Assembly: GCA_948473115.1 (NCBI GenBank)
Contig: CAOKWI010000030.1
Location: 1 to 46,914, forward strand
Source of the DNA: an uncultured Lachnospiraceae bacterium
Lineage (GTDB): Bacteria; Bacillota; Clostridia; Lachnospirales; Lachnospiraceae
DNA length: 46,914 nt
Direction of reading: 5' to 3'
Numbering within the stretch: the stretch's first letter is position 1; each line of letters opens with the position of its first letter. Below are positions 17,861 to 26,353 of the stretch, in pieces. The notes beneath the pieces are model-generated. The model saw only the letters and a list, made by a program, of their open reading frames with translations, was not told where the DNA came from and searched no databases. Both the position numbers and the translations under genes were made by a program.

Positions 17861-17922
17861 CTACATAATGCCAGCCATATATGTTTGACCAGTGCAGTAC
17901 GGTAAATTGTGGCGTTATGTAG
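17861..17922. repeat. Inverted repeat upstream of the MNT remnant
   Basis: CTACATAATGCCA (17861-17873) and TGGCGTTATGTAG (17910-17922) are 13-base inverted repeats with one G-T pair, separated by 36 bases. They end about 30 bases before the MNT start and could be an operator pair or a small foldback element. Confidence 0.5.
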
Positions 17923-17952
17923 TATAGCTGATGATATTGGAGGGGTGATGCC

Positions 17953-18209
17953 GTGAATAAAAATGTATTTTTGCTGGAGGATATTGCAAACATAGTAAAA
18001 CCAATTGCAAAAAAATATGGTGTGAAAGAACTATATTTGTTTGGATTTTATGCAAGAGGAGAGGCTGATGGGAACAGCGATTTGGATTTTCTGATGTTTG
18101 GCGGAGAAAATTTTATATTGACAATGATGGTACGAACTGGAATATTATTGCAGAGGTTATTTTTGAGGAATTGCCTGTTTTCATAGAGCAATTGAAAAAA
18201 ATAGTGTAA
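17953..18209 (+). pseudogene. MNT nucleotidyltransferase remnant, possibly fused to a HEPN tail
   Basis: A GTG start with GGAGG upstream gives about 50 residues of a minimal nucleotidyltransferase (IANIVKPIAKKYGVKELYLF, then the active-site region GFYARGEADGNSDLDFL). The conserved GS at the start of the motif is GF here, which would impair nucleotide binding. After FGGENF the frame loses family resemblance. In another frame the last part reads NIIAEVIFEELPVFIEQLKKIV with stop 18207-18209, similar to the C-terminus of HEPN (HepT) partners. The simplest reading is an internal deletion that joined the start of mntA to the end of hepT. Confidence 0.5.
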
Positions 18210-18273
18210 CCGACATAGTACGTATCAGCCGTTGAAAACTTGCTCACGTAAGGCTGAATATCGCCACTCTTTC

Positions 18274-18291
18274 ATCGGGCGAACGCCCGAT
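18274..18291. other. Short perfect hairpin
   Basis: ATCGGGCG-AA-CGCCCGAT, 8-base stem and 2-base spacer, in the gene-free stretch between the MNT remnant and the YafQ remnant. No T-run. Confidence 0.4.
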
Positions 18292-18350
18292 AACGCACGA
18301 ACACCAGAACGTGAAAATAGCCAGGCGGCGTAAAACTTTTTAAATGTCCT

Positions 18351-18464
18351 CTATTCTCCAAACAAATCAGCATGGCGGCCAGTTGTAGCAGCTGAAAGAA
18401 TAAGTGTATCCTCATAAATCTGGTACATGAGCAGCCAATCAGGCTCTATGTGACATTCGTTGCG
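18351..18464 (-). pseudogene. YafQ/RelE-type toxin remnant (C-terminal part only)
   Basis: The minus strand reads RNECHIEPDWLLMYQIYEDT, then LILSAATTGRHADLFGE and a stop. (R)ECHIEPDWLL.Y and TG.HADLF are the C-terminal signature of YafQ toxins. Upstream, the sequence loses similarity and runs into the start of era on the other strand, so roughly the first half of the toxin is missing. No antitoxin is found next to it. Confidence 0.7.
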
Positions 18465-18568
18465 GCTTTCCGTTTGAAAATAGAGGCTTCGGGCCGCAGT
18501 CCCCTGGGGAAATGCTGATGGAATCGGTACTTCCCCAAATACAGACCGCAGAAAGAACAGGAAAACAT

Positions 18569-19480
18569 ATGAACGAAAATGCATCTTTTAAGTCAGGCTT
18601 TGCAACCCTGATCGGCAGACCCAACGTGGGGAAATCCACATTGATGAACAGGTTGATCGGGCAGAAGATTGCCATTACGTCCCGTAAACCCCAGACGACG
18701 CGCAACCGCATACAGACGGTTCTGACGCTGGAGGAAGGACAGATCGTGTTCCTGGATACCCCTGGTATCCATAAGGCGAAAAACAAACTTGGAAACTATA
18801 TGGTCAGCGTGGCGGAGCATACCCTGGAGGAGGTGGACGTGATCCTCTGGCTGGTGGAGCCCACGGATTATATCGGCGCGGGAGAGCACCATATCATCGA
18901 GCAGCTGAAAAAGACGAAAACGCCAGTGATCCTGGTTATCAATAAAACCGACACCGTGAAAAAGGAAGAGGTCTTTCATTTTATCGACGTTTACCGGAAA
19001 GAACTGGACTTTCAGGAGATCGTCCCTGTTTCGGCCCTGAAGGGTGATAACACGGAGGAACTGGTCAAATGTATCCTGAAGTATCTGCCTTACGGCCCTG
19101 CATTTTATGATGAGGACACCATCACGGATCAGCCCATGCGCCAGATTGCAGCTGAACTGATCAGGGAGAAAGCGCTGCGGCTTCTGGAGGATGAGATTCC
19201 CCACGGCGTGGCGGTCAGTATCGAAAGCATGAAGGAAAAAGGAAAGATATGCCACATTGAAGCGACCATTGTTTGTGAGAGGGAATCCCACAAAGGAATC
19301 ATTATCGGGAAAGGCGGACAAATGCTGAAAAAGATCGGTTCAGCAGCCCGCCCTGAAATTGAAAAAATGTTGGAAATGCAGGTGAACCTCCAGCTTTGGG
19401 TGAAAGTGAAAAAGGACTGGCGGGACAGTGATTTCCTTTTGAAGAATTTCGGATACAATCCAGAGAATGCCGATAAATAG
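18569..19480 (+). CDS. era: GTPase Era
   Basis: A 303-residue GTPase that binds the 3' end of 16S rRNA during 30S assembly. GTPase motifs are G1 GRPNVGKST, G3 DTPG, G4 NKTD and G5 SAL; the C-terminal KH domain has GKGGQMLKKIG. The length matches the family. The ATG at 18569 follows AGGAAAA; an upstream frame extends to 18512 but lacks a ribosome site. The order era, YqzL-like, recO matches other Firmicutes. Confidence 0.97.
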   Translation: MNENASFKSGFATLIGRPNVGKSTLMNRLIGQKIAITSRKPQTTRNRIQTVLTLEEGQIVFLDTPGIHKAKNKLGNYMVSVAEHTLEEVDVILWLVEPTDYIGAGEHHIIEQLKKTKTPVILVINKTDTVKKEEVFHFIDVYRKELDFQEIVPVSALKGDNTEELVKCILKYLPYGPAFYDEDTITDQPMRQIAAELIREKALRLLEDEIPHGVAVSIESMKEKGKICHIEATIVCERESHKGIIIGKGGQMLKKIGSAARPEIEKMLEMQVNLQLWVKVKKDWRDSDFLLKNFGYNPENADK

Positions 19481-19510
19481 TCGGCAATGCTGAGAACTGT
19501 CCACGAAGTT

Positions 19511-19626
19511 CAGGCGCTGGATGTGAGTCTGCCCATGACCAGGCGCTGGACGTGAACTCGTCCATGACTAGGCGTTGGACGCGAGTCTGCCCATGATCAG
19601 GCATTGGATGCGAGCCTGTACATGAA
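19511..19626. repeat. Four tandem 29-bp repeats
   Basis: Units start at 19511, 19540, 19569 and 19598, each beginning (C/T)AGGC(G/A)(C/T)TGGA and ending CCATGA or similar (the last unit has ACATGA). They are adjacent with no spacers. The 29-base period is not a multiple of three and no frame is conserved, so the array is non-coding. It lies in the era to YqzL-like spacer, which holds nothing else I recognise. Confidence 0.85.
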
Positions 19627-19781
19627 AATGGAGGATCGGTTCCGTTCTGTATGAGAATGGATCTGAATGTAAGGCCGGGACAGTTACCAGATTTTACGCG
19701 GACGATCTGCGCATAGAAAAGAGAAAAATGCAGACCCTAACATGCAGATGAAGATAAGATACGAATCGGGGGATGCGGGAA

Positions 19782-19976
19782 ATGAATCTGGAATACTGGA
19801 AGCAATTTGAGCACAGCGGCAGAATTGAGGATTATCTTTCTTTTGTGGCAAGTGACAGATCGGGGAGCATGGAAGGCCGGCAGCGGGCGGGAGAACATAG
19901 GGATGCAGGAATATATATGCGTGACAGGGATCATACTAAAGCAGACTCCCGTGGGGGAATACGACAGACATATTAG
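19782..19976 (+). CDS. YqzL-like small protein
   Basis: The start MNLEYWKQFEHSGRIEDYLS matches the short YqzL family (W-K-x-F-x-x-T/S-G-x-I-x-x-Y-L), usually found between era and recO as here. The usual length is about 45-50 residues; this frame gives 64 because it continues in a second frame over the start of recO. The last 25 codons may be spurious in evolutionary terms. The ATG at 19782 is 9 bases after GGGGG. Function unknown. Confidence 0.6.
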   Translation: MNLEYWKQFEHSGRIEDYLSFVASDRSGSMEGRQRAGEHRDAGIYMRDRDHTKADSRGGIRQTY

Positions 19977-20553
19977 CCTTCTGACAAAGGAGCGGGGAAA
20001 GATCTCCGCATTCGCCAGGGGAGCCAGAAAACCGGCGAACCGCCTGGCCGCGGCTACCAACCCTTTTTCCTTTGGGACTTTTAAACTTTACGAGGGGAAA
20101 AACTCTTATACAGTGGTGGAGGCTGACATTCAGAATTATTTTGAAGAACTGAGGACCGATTATATCGGCGCGTATTACGGCATGTACTTTGCGGAGGTGG
20201 CGGACTACTACACCAGGGAAAACAATGATGAGCGGGAAATGATGAAATTACTGTACCAGACCCTGCGTGCCCTCTGCGCCCCGTCCCTGCCTGATCCGCT
20301 GATCCGCTGTATCTACGAGTGTAAGGCAATCGCAGTGAACGGGGAGTTCCCGGGACCGCCTGCAGATGAGAAGCTGGAGGAATCCACGGTTTATGCATTG
20401 CAGTACATAGCATCAAGTCCCATTGAAAAGCTGTACACCTTCAATGTGACGGAGACGGTATTGAAGCAGTTACAGCAGGTTTCGGCGCGGTATATGAAGC
20501 GGTATGTGGGAAGAGAATTTAAGAGCCTGGAAGTTCTGCAAACTCTCTGTTGA
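19903..20553 (+). CDS. recO: DNA repair protein RecO, lacking the usual zinc-finger segment
   Basis: A 216-residue protein for RecFOR recombination, loading RecA on SSB-coated DNA. The N-terminal OB fold is clear (EYICVTGIILKQTPVGEYDR, SLLTKERGKISAFARGARKP). The helical C-terminal part ends KLYTFNVTETVLKQLQQVSA and RYVGREFKSLEVL. Typical relatives are about 240-250 residues and carry a Cys-rich zinc site between the two halves of the helical domain; here NGEFPGPPADEKLEE joins directly to STVYALQYI and no CxxC is present. The start at 19903 overlaps the YqzL-like frame. Confidence 0.9.
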   Translation: MQEYICVTGIILKQTPVGEYDRHISLLTKERGKISAFARGARKPANRLAAATNPFSFGTFKLYEGKNSYTVVEADIQNYFEELRTDYIGAYYGMYFAEVADYYTRENNDEREMMKLLYQTLRALCAPSLPDPLIRCIYECKAIAVNGEFPGPPADEKLEESTVYALQYIASSPIEKLYTFNVTETVLKQLQQVSARYMKRYVGREFKSLEVLQTLC

Positions 20554-20578
20554 AAAACAGGAATTTTTTTGGTACAAT
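20550..20578 (+). promoter_or_regulatory. Putative promoter for the lipoprotein downstream of recO
   Basis: TTGAAA (20550-20555), 17 bases, TACAAT (20573-20578). The same bases form a weak terminator-like hairpin at the recO stop (CTGTT-GAAA-AACAG, then T7), so recO termination and downstream initiation may overlap. Confidence 0.5.
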
Positions 20579-20651
20579 TACTTAGCACATTTCTTCACGG
20601 ATCTGTGTGTTGCCTGTGGCTTGGATCCGCAGGCTGCGGAAAGGCATATGG

Positions 20652-21281
20652 ATGGATATGAAAAGAATCTCAAGGACGGTACTGGGCGTCCTGCTCACTG
20701 CACTGATGATGACCGGCTGCGGGGAAGCCAGAGTTCCGGATACCATAGATAAGCCTATGATCGCCATCGCGAAGAACGGGACGGTCACGGAATATCTGGT
20801 GGGAGAGTTCAGCGCGAAAACATATTACAGCATTTCCGGATTGTCATCCATGGCGGCAGCAGAAGCGGCAGAGTATAATACCGCCAATCAGACGGGATCA
20901 GTCGTCCCGGTGAAGCTGGAGAAGGTAGAGGCCCTGGAGGATGGTACGGGACGTGTGTGCATCGTCTATCAATATGACAGCGCCGAAAGCTACACGGGAT
21001 TTAATGAGGGAAGCCTGTTCTACGGTACTGTGGGGGAGGCGATTTCCCAGGGGTACTCTTTTGACGCCGGACTACAGGGCGTCAGCGATGCAGAGGGACA
21101 GACGTTTACGGCGGAACAGCTGAAGCAGGCTACAGACAGGCGGCTCATCATTGCGCCCCAGGGAGTGTATGTATACTGTCCCGGAAAAGTGGATTATATC
21201 AGCGGTGCTGCGTCTATGGCTGAGGACGGAAGCGTGGATACAACGGCGGCGGACTGCCCTGTTTATATTCTTTTGAAGTGA
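20652..21281 (+). CDS. Predicted lipoprotein of unknown function
   Basis: A 209-residue secreted lipoprotein with a short signal peptide and lipobox LMMTGCG near residue 22. The mature part contains KPMIAIAKNGTVTEYLVGEF and a Tyr/Ser-rich middle (YQYDSAESYTGFNEGSLFYG), and ends VYVYCPGKVDYISG... I know no function. ATG 20652 is preferred because AAAGG precedes it by 7 bases. It lies between recO and glyS on the same strand. Confidence 0.75.
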   Translation: MDMKRISRTVLGVLLTALMMTGCGEARVPDTIDKPMIAIAKNGTVTEYLVGEFSAKTYYSISGLSSMAAAEAAEYNTANQTGSVVPVKLEKVEALEDGTGRVCIVYQYDSAESYTGFNEGSLFYGTVGEAISQGYSFDAGLQGVSDAEGQTFTAEQLKQATDRRLIIAPQGVYVYCPGKVDYISGAASMAEDGSVDTTAADCPVYILLK

Positions 21282-21443
21282 AGAGACCGGAACCAATTGC
21301 CGTAAACGGCAATTGGAATAGAATAAAAATCAGTCTCGGAACGGAAGCGCCCGAAAGAAATTCTCAGCTGCGACCTTTGCAGATGAAATTTCTTTCAGTG
21401 CAGAGGGGCGCTGAAGTGAAGAGACGGAACTGGAATAGAAATA
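21274..21443 (+). repeat. Direct repeat flanking the glyS leader
   Basis: TGAAGTGAAGAGACcGGAAC...TGGAATAGAA starts at 21274 and TGAAGTGAAGAGACGGAACTGGAATAGAA at 21412. The copies are almost the same except that the first contains an inserted perfect hairpin CCAATTGCCGT-AA-ACGGCAATTGG (21293-21316). The first copy overlaps the last codons of the upstream lipoprotein; the second carries the glyS ribosome-site region. Confidence 0.7.
21346..21412 (+). promoter_or_regulatory. Structured leader upstream of glyS
   Basis: AGCGCCC (21346-21352) pairs with GGGCGCT (21406-21412), and GAAAGAAATT (21353-21362) pairs with AATTTCTTTC (21387-21396). This gives a 17-base-pair stem with a 9-base bulge on one side and a small CTGC/GCAG hairpin in the loop. 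It ends 45 bases before the glyS ATG. The T-box signature TGGnACCGCG is absent, so it is not an ordinary T-box. Confidence 0.6.
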
Positions 21444-21456
21444 GGAGGAGATTATT

Positions 21457-22845
21457 ATGGAAAAGTCAATGGATAAGATTGTGGCGCTGGCCAAGGCGAG
21501 GGGCTTTGTGTACCCCGGATCCGAGATATACGGCGGTCTTGCCAACACCTGGGACTACGGCAACCTTGGCGTGGAATTAAAGAATAACGTGAAGAGGGCA
21601 TGGTGGCAGAAATTTGTGCAGGAGAATCCCTACAATGTGGGTGTGGACTGTGCCATCCTCATGAATCCCCAGACCTGGGTTGCGAGCGGCCATCTGGGCG
21701 GTTTCTCCGATCCCCTTATGGACTGTAAGGAGTGCCACGAGCGTTTCAGGGCGGATAAACTGATCGAGGATTACTGTGCGGACAACGGCATTGTGCTGGA
21801 GGAGAGCGTCGATGCGTGGAGCCAGGAGCAGATGAAGGACTTCGTTGAGGAGAAGAACATTCCCTGTCCCAGCTGCGGCAAGCATAATTTCACGGATATC
21901 AGACAGTTTAACCTGATGTTCAAGACCTTCCAGGGGGTCACTGAGGATGCGAAAAATACGGTGTATCTGCGTCCGGAGACGGCACAGGGTATCTTTGTAA
22001 ACTTTAAGAATGTACAGAGGACTTCCCGTAAGAAGATCCCCTTCGGCATCGGTCAGATCGGTAAGTCCTTCCGCAACGAGATCACGCCCGGCAACTTCAC
22101 GTTTCGTACCAGGGAGTTCGAGCAGATGGAACTGGAATTTTTCTGTGAACCCGGCACGGATCTGGAGTGGTTCCAGTACTGGAGAGGGTTCTGCCGCGAC
22201 TGGCTGCTGTCCCTGGGCATGAAGGAGGACGAGATGCGTCTGCGTGACCACAGTCCCGAGGAACTCTGCTTCTACAGCAAGGGCACTACCGATATCGAGT
22301 TCCTGTTCCCCTTCGGCTGGGGCGAACTCTGGGGGATCGCGGACAGGACTGATTATGACCTGACCCAGCATGCAAACACCTCCGGCGAGGATATGAGTTA
22401 TTTCGATGACGAGAAGAAGGAGAAATACATACCCTATGTCATCGAGCCCTCCCTGGGCGCGGACCGTGTGGTTTTGGCGTTCCTCTGCGCCGCCTATGAC
22501 GAGGAGGAGCTGGAGGGCGGCGATATGCGGACCGTGCTCCGTTTCCATCCGGCGCTGGCACCCGTGAAGATTGGGGTACTGCCCCTTTCCAAGAAGCTGA
22601 ATGAGGGTGCGGAAAAGATTTATATGGAATTATCGAAGAAATATAACTGTGAGTTTGACGACAGAGGAAACATCGGCAAGAGATATCGCCGTCAGGATGA
22701 GATTGGTACTCCTTTCTGTGTTACTTATGATTTTGAATCCGAGACAGACAATTGTGTCACTGTACGTTTCAGGGATTCCATGGAGCAGGAGCGTGTAGCG
22801 ATTGCAGAACTGGATGCATATTTTGCAGATAAGTTTACTTTCTAA
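21457..22845 (+). CDS. glyS: Glycyl-tRNA synthetase (dimeric, eukaryote/archaeal-like type)
   Basis: A 462-residue class II synthetase that charges tRNA-Gly. The N-terminus [20 protein letters not shown] and the blocks [13 protein letters not shown] (motif area), [13 protein letters not shown] and [14 protein letters not shown] (motif 2), and the C-terminal anticodon-binding domain with [15 protein letters not shown] are those of the single-chain GlyRS, not the bacterial alpha2-beta2 enzyme. The length matches the family. AGGAGG precedes the ATG. Preceded by the structured leader and followed by a hairpin. Confidence 0.97.
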   Translation: MEKSMDKIVALAKARGFVYPGSEIYGGLANTWDYGNLGVELKNNVKRAWWQKFVQENPYNVGVDCAILMNPQTWVASGHLGGFSDPLMDCKECHERFRADKLIEDYCADNGIVLEESVDAWSQEQMKDFVEEKNIPCPSCGKHNFTDIRQFNLMFKTFQGVTEDAKNTVYLRPETAQGIFVNFKNVQRTSRKKIPFGIGQIGKSFRNEITPGNFTFRTREFEQMELEFFCEPGTDLEWFQYWRGFCRDWLLSLGMKEDEMRLRDHSPEELCFYSKGTTDIEFLFPFGWGELWGIADRTDYDLTQHANTSGEDMSYFDDEKKEKYIPYVIEPSLGADRVVLAFLCAAYDEEELEGGDMRTVLRFHPALAPVKIGVLPLSKKLNEGAEKIYMELSKKYNCEFDDRGNIGKRYRRQDEIGTPFCVTYDFESETDNCVTVRFRDSMEQERVAIAELDAYFADKFTF

Positions 22846-22860
22846 AATAGATCATGTTTA

Positions 22861-22890
22861 GGGAGGGCAGAGGCTACATTCTGCTCTCCC
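22861..22890 (+). terminator. Terminator-like hairpin after glyS
   Basis: GGGAGGGCAGA (22861-22871) pairs with TCTGCTCTCCC (22880-22890), 11 base pairs with one G-T. The T-run is poor (CTGTGTTT), so strength is uncertain. Confidence 0.55.
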
Positions 22891-22959
22891 GCTGTGTTTA
22901 GGAACTGTCCTGCTGCATACGGCGGGGATCGGTTGACGAAGATAACGGAGTTGGGAAGA

Positions 22960-25900
22960 ATGGACAGGATAGAGATATTTCAGGTTCTTGGAATAGAAGA
23001 GACGAAGGACGAAAAGCGGATCAAAAACGCTTATCGCGGGAAGCTGTCCGTGACCAATCCGGAGGATGACCCGGAAGGTTTTAAGCGGCTGCGAACTGCT
23101 TATGAGGAGGCCTGCAGGCTGGCAAAGGACAGTGGTGAAAAGCCTGAGGAACAGCCCAGGGATACCACGCCCTCCGGCCTGTGGCTGGAAGAGGCGGCGA
23201 AGATTTACAATAATATACATACCAGGCAGGAACTGCAGCATTGGGAAAAACTCTTTGCGGATGACTGTTTCCTGTCCCTGGAGGACGAGGAAAACTGTCG
23301 TTTCAAGCTGCTCAGGTTTTTGATGGAGCATTTTAAACTCCCCACGGAGGTGTGGAAACTGCTGGACAGGAAGCTGTCCATTACCAGTGATGCGGCAAGG
23401 CTGCGGGAGCAGTTCCCGGCTGATTTTGTGCGCTATATCCTGAATAAATGCGAGCGCGGTGAGGATGTGGAGTTTTCCCAGTTCCAGGGACCGGAGGACG
23501 GTGATTATGATCTGTACCTGCAGTATTATGACCGTACCTGGCAGGCTCTTGCGGAGGAAAAGCTGGAGGAAGCGGCTCAGTGCATGGAGAATGCGGACAG
23601 GCTTGGCATCAGCCATCCCGTCATGGAGATCTGTCGGGGGGATCTGCTGCGCAGGCAGGGAAAGGATGCGGAGGCGATCGCCCTGATGGAGGGATTGCTG
23701 GAACAATACCCGAAGGATGCCATGGTATGTTACAATACCGCCGAACTTTTGTGGAAACAGGAGCAGGCGGAGGGCGGACGTTTCCGCAAGAAGGCGGTTC
23801 AGATCTACCAGGAATTGAAAGAGGAGAATGACAGCCATTATATGGCCAATGTCCGCCTGACAGAGTGGTACTATGAGGAAGGACAGTATAAAAAGGCCAA
23901 AAGCTGTGCCGAGAAAGTGCTTTCCAGCGGTTCCGACGACAGCTTCATGGAACTTCTGGTGAAGATCAACGCCGAGATCGAGAAGGAACTGGAGGAGGAA
24001 TACCGCGGGACAAGAAAATGGGAGGTGGCGCTGGAATTGTGCTGGTGCTATCTTCAGGACGGGAAAGTGGCCAGGGGCATCCGTCTGGCCACGGATGTCT
24101 GGCAGGAACTGCTATCCGCCAGCATGGAACAGCGACGGTCCACTAACATGGAACAGCAACAGTCCACCGGCATGGAACAGCAACGGTCCACCAACATGGA
24201 ACAGCAACAGTCCACCAACATGGAACAGCAACAGTCCACCGGCATGGGACAGAAACAGTCCACCAGCATGGAACAGCAGCTATCTGTCAGCATAGGGCAG
24301 CAGCTGCCGCTTGAAAAGGAAGCGGAATTTTACGGGCTTATGGCAAAGCTTTATGTGGAGGAGGCGGAATACGAATTATCCATTGCCATGTGTAATTCCT
24401 GGGAGGAAGCTTTGCATAAAAAACTGGATTACGACGATCCGGAGGAAAAGCGGGATCGTGACCGGCTGAAGCAGGCGCACCTGATCCGCATGCAGTGCTA
24501 TCACAATCTGGGTTTCCGTAACGAGAAACAGTTCGGAAAGGCCGTGGAGGAGGGCAGCGCTGTACTGACGGACAGTGCAAAGGATATCGGGGTACTGCTG
24601 GAACAGGCACAGCTTTATGTGGAGATGGAGGAATACGAGCGGAGCCTGGAACTGGTGGACAGGCTTCTGGAGGACTACCAGGTCTATGCGGCTTACGCGG
24701 TCGCCCTGGAGGCTTACCGGAAGCAGCTGGACGCCGCCGGCGTCGTCCGCAGCAGCAGCCAGTGTATCCGGTATTTTCCCACTTTTGTAAAGGCTTATGA
24801 ATATGCGGCAAAGGTGTATCTGGATCTGAATTATAAGGAAGACCTGGAGAAGCTGCTGGGTGAGGCGGAGAAAAATAACGTTAAGAGTGACATTCTCGAA
24901 GCTTACCGGTACCAGATCACCCACAGGCCGATGGAACTGTCCACCCTGCATGAGAAGCTGCGCAATTTCCGTGAGAAGTATGTTGAAAAGGCGGAAATGA
25001 GGGAGACGGTTTCCAAGTATGAAGATGGGTTGAAAATTATCACGGAATATCTTTATCATTATCCGGACAGTTATCTGTTCACGGAACGCGGGGAATATCA
25101 TAGGGCGGCCCACCATTATGAGGAGGCAAAAGAGGATTTTGAGAAAGCGATTGCACTGGAACCGGGAAACAGTTATGCGTTGAGCGGACTGAGCCAGGTA
25201 TACAAAGCGGAGGGGGATTTTGAAAAGGCCCTGATCTACCTGAAAAGAGCGATCCTGTACAAGGGCGACGAAATGTCGCTTACCATATACCAGGATATGG
25301 GAAATTTGTACGCACTTCTGGGGGACAACCGGCGGGCACTGGCGGCACATCTGGAGTTTATGCGGCTTACCCAGGGACAAAAGCCGGGGATGCGCAACCT
25401 GGAGGAGGTGGCGGAGGCCTGGCTGCGTGCGGGACAGGCGGATAAGGCAATAGAGATTCTCCAGCAGATAGAAGCCCAGAGGAAGGGTACACATATAGAT
25501 TATTTCAACAGAGTGGAAATGTACAACAGAAGCGGAAATGAACAAAAAGCAAGAGAGATGCTGGGGACATGGCGCAGTGTGATAATGGCCACATGGCGTG
25601 AAAAGCTGGAAATAGGAGGGGACAGCCTGATCCAAAGATGGATTCGGCATCTGGACGGTGAGAGAAGGGGTCTGTACAGTGATTTTTTTAAGCAGGCCGC
25701 AAGGCTGGAACTGATCTTCGGGGATCCTGGGACGGCGCTAAGGTATTTCCAGGAAGCCCTTGCCTGTACATCAGCGAACTGGTGGGCTCTTAATCATCTG
25801 CTGGAAGACGCCGCTTTCGCATGCATTGTCTGCGGGGACGACGAACAGGGGAAAAAATATGGCGAAAGGATGGAGAAATGGCTGGAAGAGCAGTCCCATC

Positions 25901-26286
25901 ACGCCTGGGACGTGTATTTTAACGAGGCCAAACGCAAAAGGTTTCACAGGATACTGATCGGCTTTTATACGGAGCCTCTTCAGGCGATCCAGGAGCTTTT
26001 GGATCAGGAGAAAAGTATGGAGCGTTGTCAGTATTGTACCAGACCTTTCTGTTCGGAACTGGAAGGAATCCGTATTATGCTTCTGTGCCGGCAGGGAAAA
26101 CGGGAAGAGGCCATGGAACGCCTGAAACGGAATCTGGAGATCTTTCCCCAGGATGATTATATGCTTGCCATCCGGCATGTGGTGTTCGGGGATTCCCTGG
26201 ATCCACCCCTGCAAATCTGTGCGCATCCGCCGGAGACTCCAGGGCGTGCCTGGGAATCATCCTGCTGCTCAGTAACGGGGTGCTGA
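22960..26286 (+). CDS. J-like domain and TPR-repeat protein
   Basis: About 1108 residues. Residues 1-60 look like a J domain (IEIFQVLGIEETKDEKRIKN, then FKRLRTAYEEACRLA), but the HPD that stimulates Hsp70 is replaced by NPE. The rest is a long series of TPR-like helices (clear repeats around ALEPGNSYALSGLSQVYKAEGDFEKALIYLKRAI). A 24-base in-frame minisatellite inserts a Gln/Ser/Thr tract near residue 388. The gene ends 67 bases before an HscC-type Hsp70, so it is probably that chaperone's partner. The last 25 residues are Cys/Pro-rich and may reflect a late frame change. Start 22960 chosen because the J domain begins there. Confidence 0.8.
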   Translation: MDRIEIFQVLGIEETKDEKRIKNAYRGKLSVTNPEDDPEGFKRLRTAYEEACRLAKDSGEKPEEQPRDTTPSGLWLEEAAKIYNNIHTRQELQHWEKLFADDCFLSLEDEENCRFKLLRFLMEHFKLPTEVWKLLDRKLSITSDAARLREQFPADFVRYILNKCERGEDVEFSQFQGPEDGDYDLYLQYYDRTWQALAEEKLEEAAQCMENADRLGISHPVMEICRGDLLRRQGKDAEAIALMEGLLEQYPKDAMVCYNTAELLWKQEQAEGGRFRKKAVQIYQELKEENDSHYMANVRLTEWYYEEGQYKKAKSCAEKVLSSGSDDSFMELLVKINAEIEKELEEEYRGTRKWEVALELCWCYLQDGKVARGIRLATDVWQELLSASMEQRRSTNMEQQQSTGMEQQRSTNMEQQQSTNMEQQQSTGMGQKQSTSMEQQLSVSIGQQLPLEKEAEFYGLMAKLYVEEAEYELSIAMCNSWEEALHKKLDYDDPEEKRDRDRLKQAHLIRMQCYHNLGFRNEKQFGKAVEEGSAVLTDSAKDIGVLLEQAQLYVEMEEYERSLELVDRLLEDYQVYAAYAVALEAYRKQLDAAGVVRSSSQCIRYFPTFVKAYEYAAKVYLDLNYKEDLEKLLGEAEKNNVKSDILEAYRYQITHRPMELSTLHEKLRNFREKYVEKAEMRETVSKYEDGLKIITEYLYHYPDSYLFTERGEYHRAAHHYEEAKEDFEKAIALEPGNSYALSGLSQVYKAEGDFEKALIYLKRAILYKGDEMSLTIYQDMGNLYALLGDNRRALAAHLEFMRLTQGQKPGMRNLEEVAEAWLRAGQADKAIEILQQIEAQRKGTHIDYFNRVEMYNRSGNEQKAREMLGTWRSVIMATWREKLEIGGDSLIQRWIRHLDGERRGLYSDFFKQAARLELIFGDPGTALRYFQEALACTSANWWALNHLLEDAAFACIVCGDDEQGKKYGERMEKWLEEQSHHAWDVYFNEAKRKRFHRILIGFYTEPLQAIQELLDQEKSMERCQYCTRPFCSELEGIRIMLLCRQGKREEAMERLKRNLEIFPQDDYMLAIRHVVFGDSLDPPLQICAHPPETPGRAWESSCCSVTGC
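24121..24312 (+). repeat. In-frame 24-bp minisatellite, eight units
   Basis: Eight units, each beginning (A/G)(A/G)CATGGAACAG, encode variants of N/G-M-E-Q-Q-Q-S-T. The first six are nearly identical and the last two have diverged. The unit is a multiple of three, so copy-number change leaves the TPR protein in frame. Confidence 0.9.
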
Positions 26287-26353
26287 CGGGGCGTTTCCCT
26301 GGAACAGGACAAGGGCAGTATGGCACAAATCAGGATAGGAAACGAGGAAATAC

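Noticed and set aside
19511..19626. CRISPR-like array (29-base unit)
   Set aside because: Units are directly adjacent without spacers and there are no cas genes.
21293..21412. T-box riboswitch before glyS
   Set aside because: The TGGnACCGCG antiterminator sequence and a specifier stem are not visible.
21577..22548. Minus-strand frame of 323 codons
   Set aside because: Antisense of glyS; no independent support.
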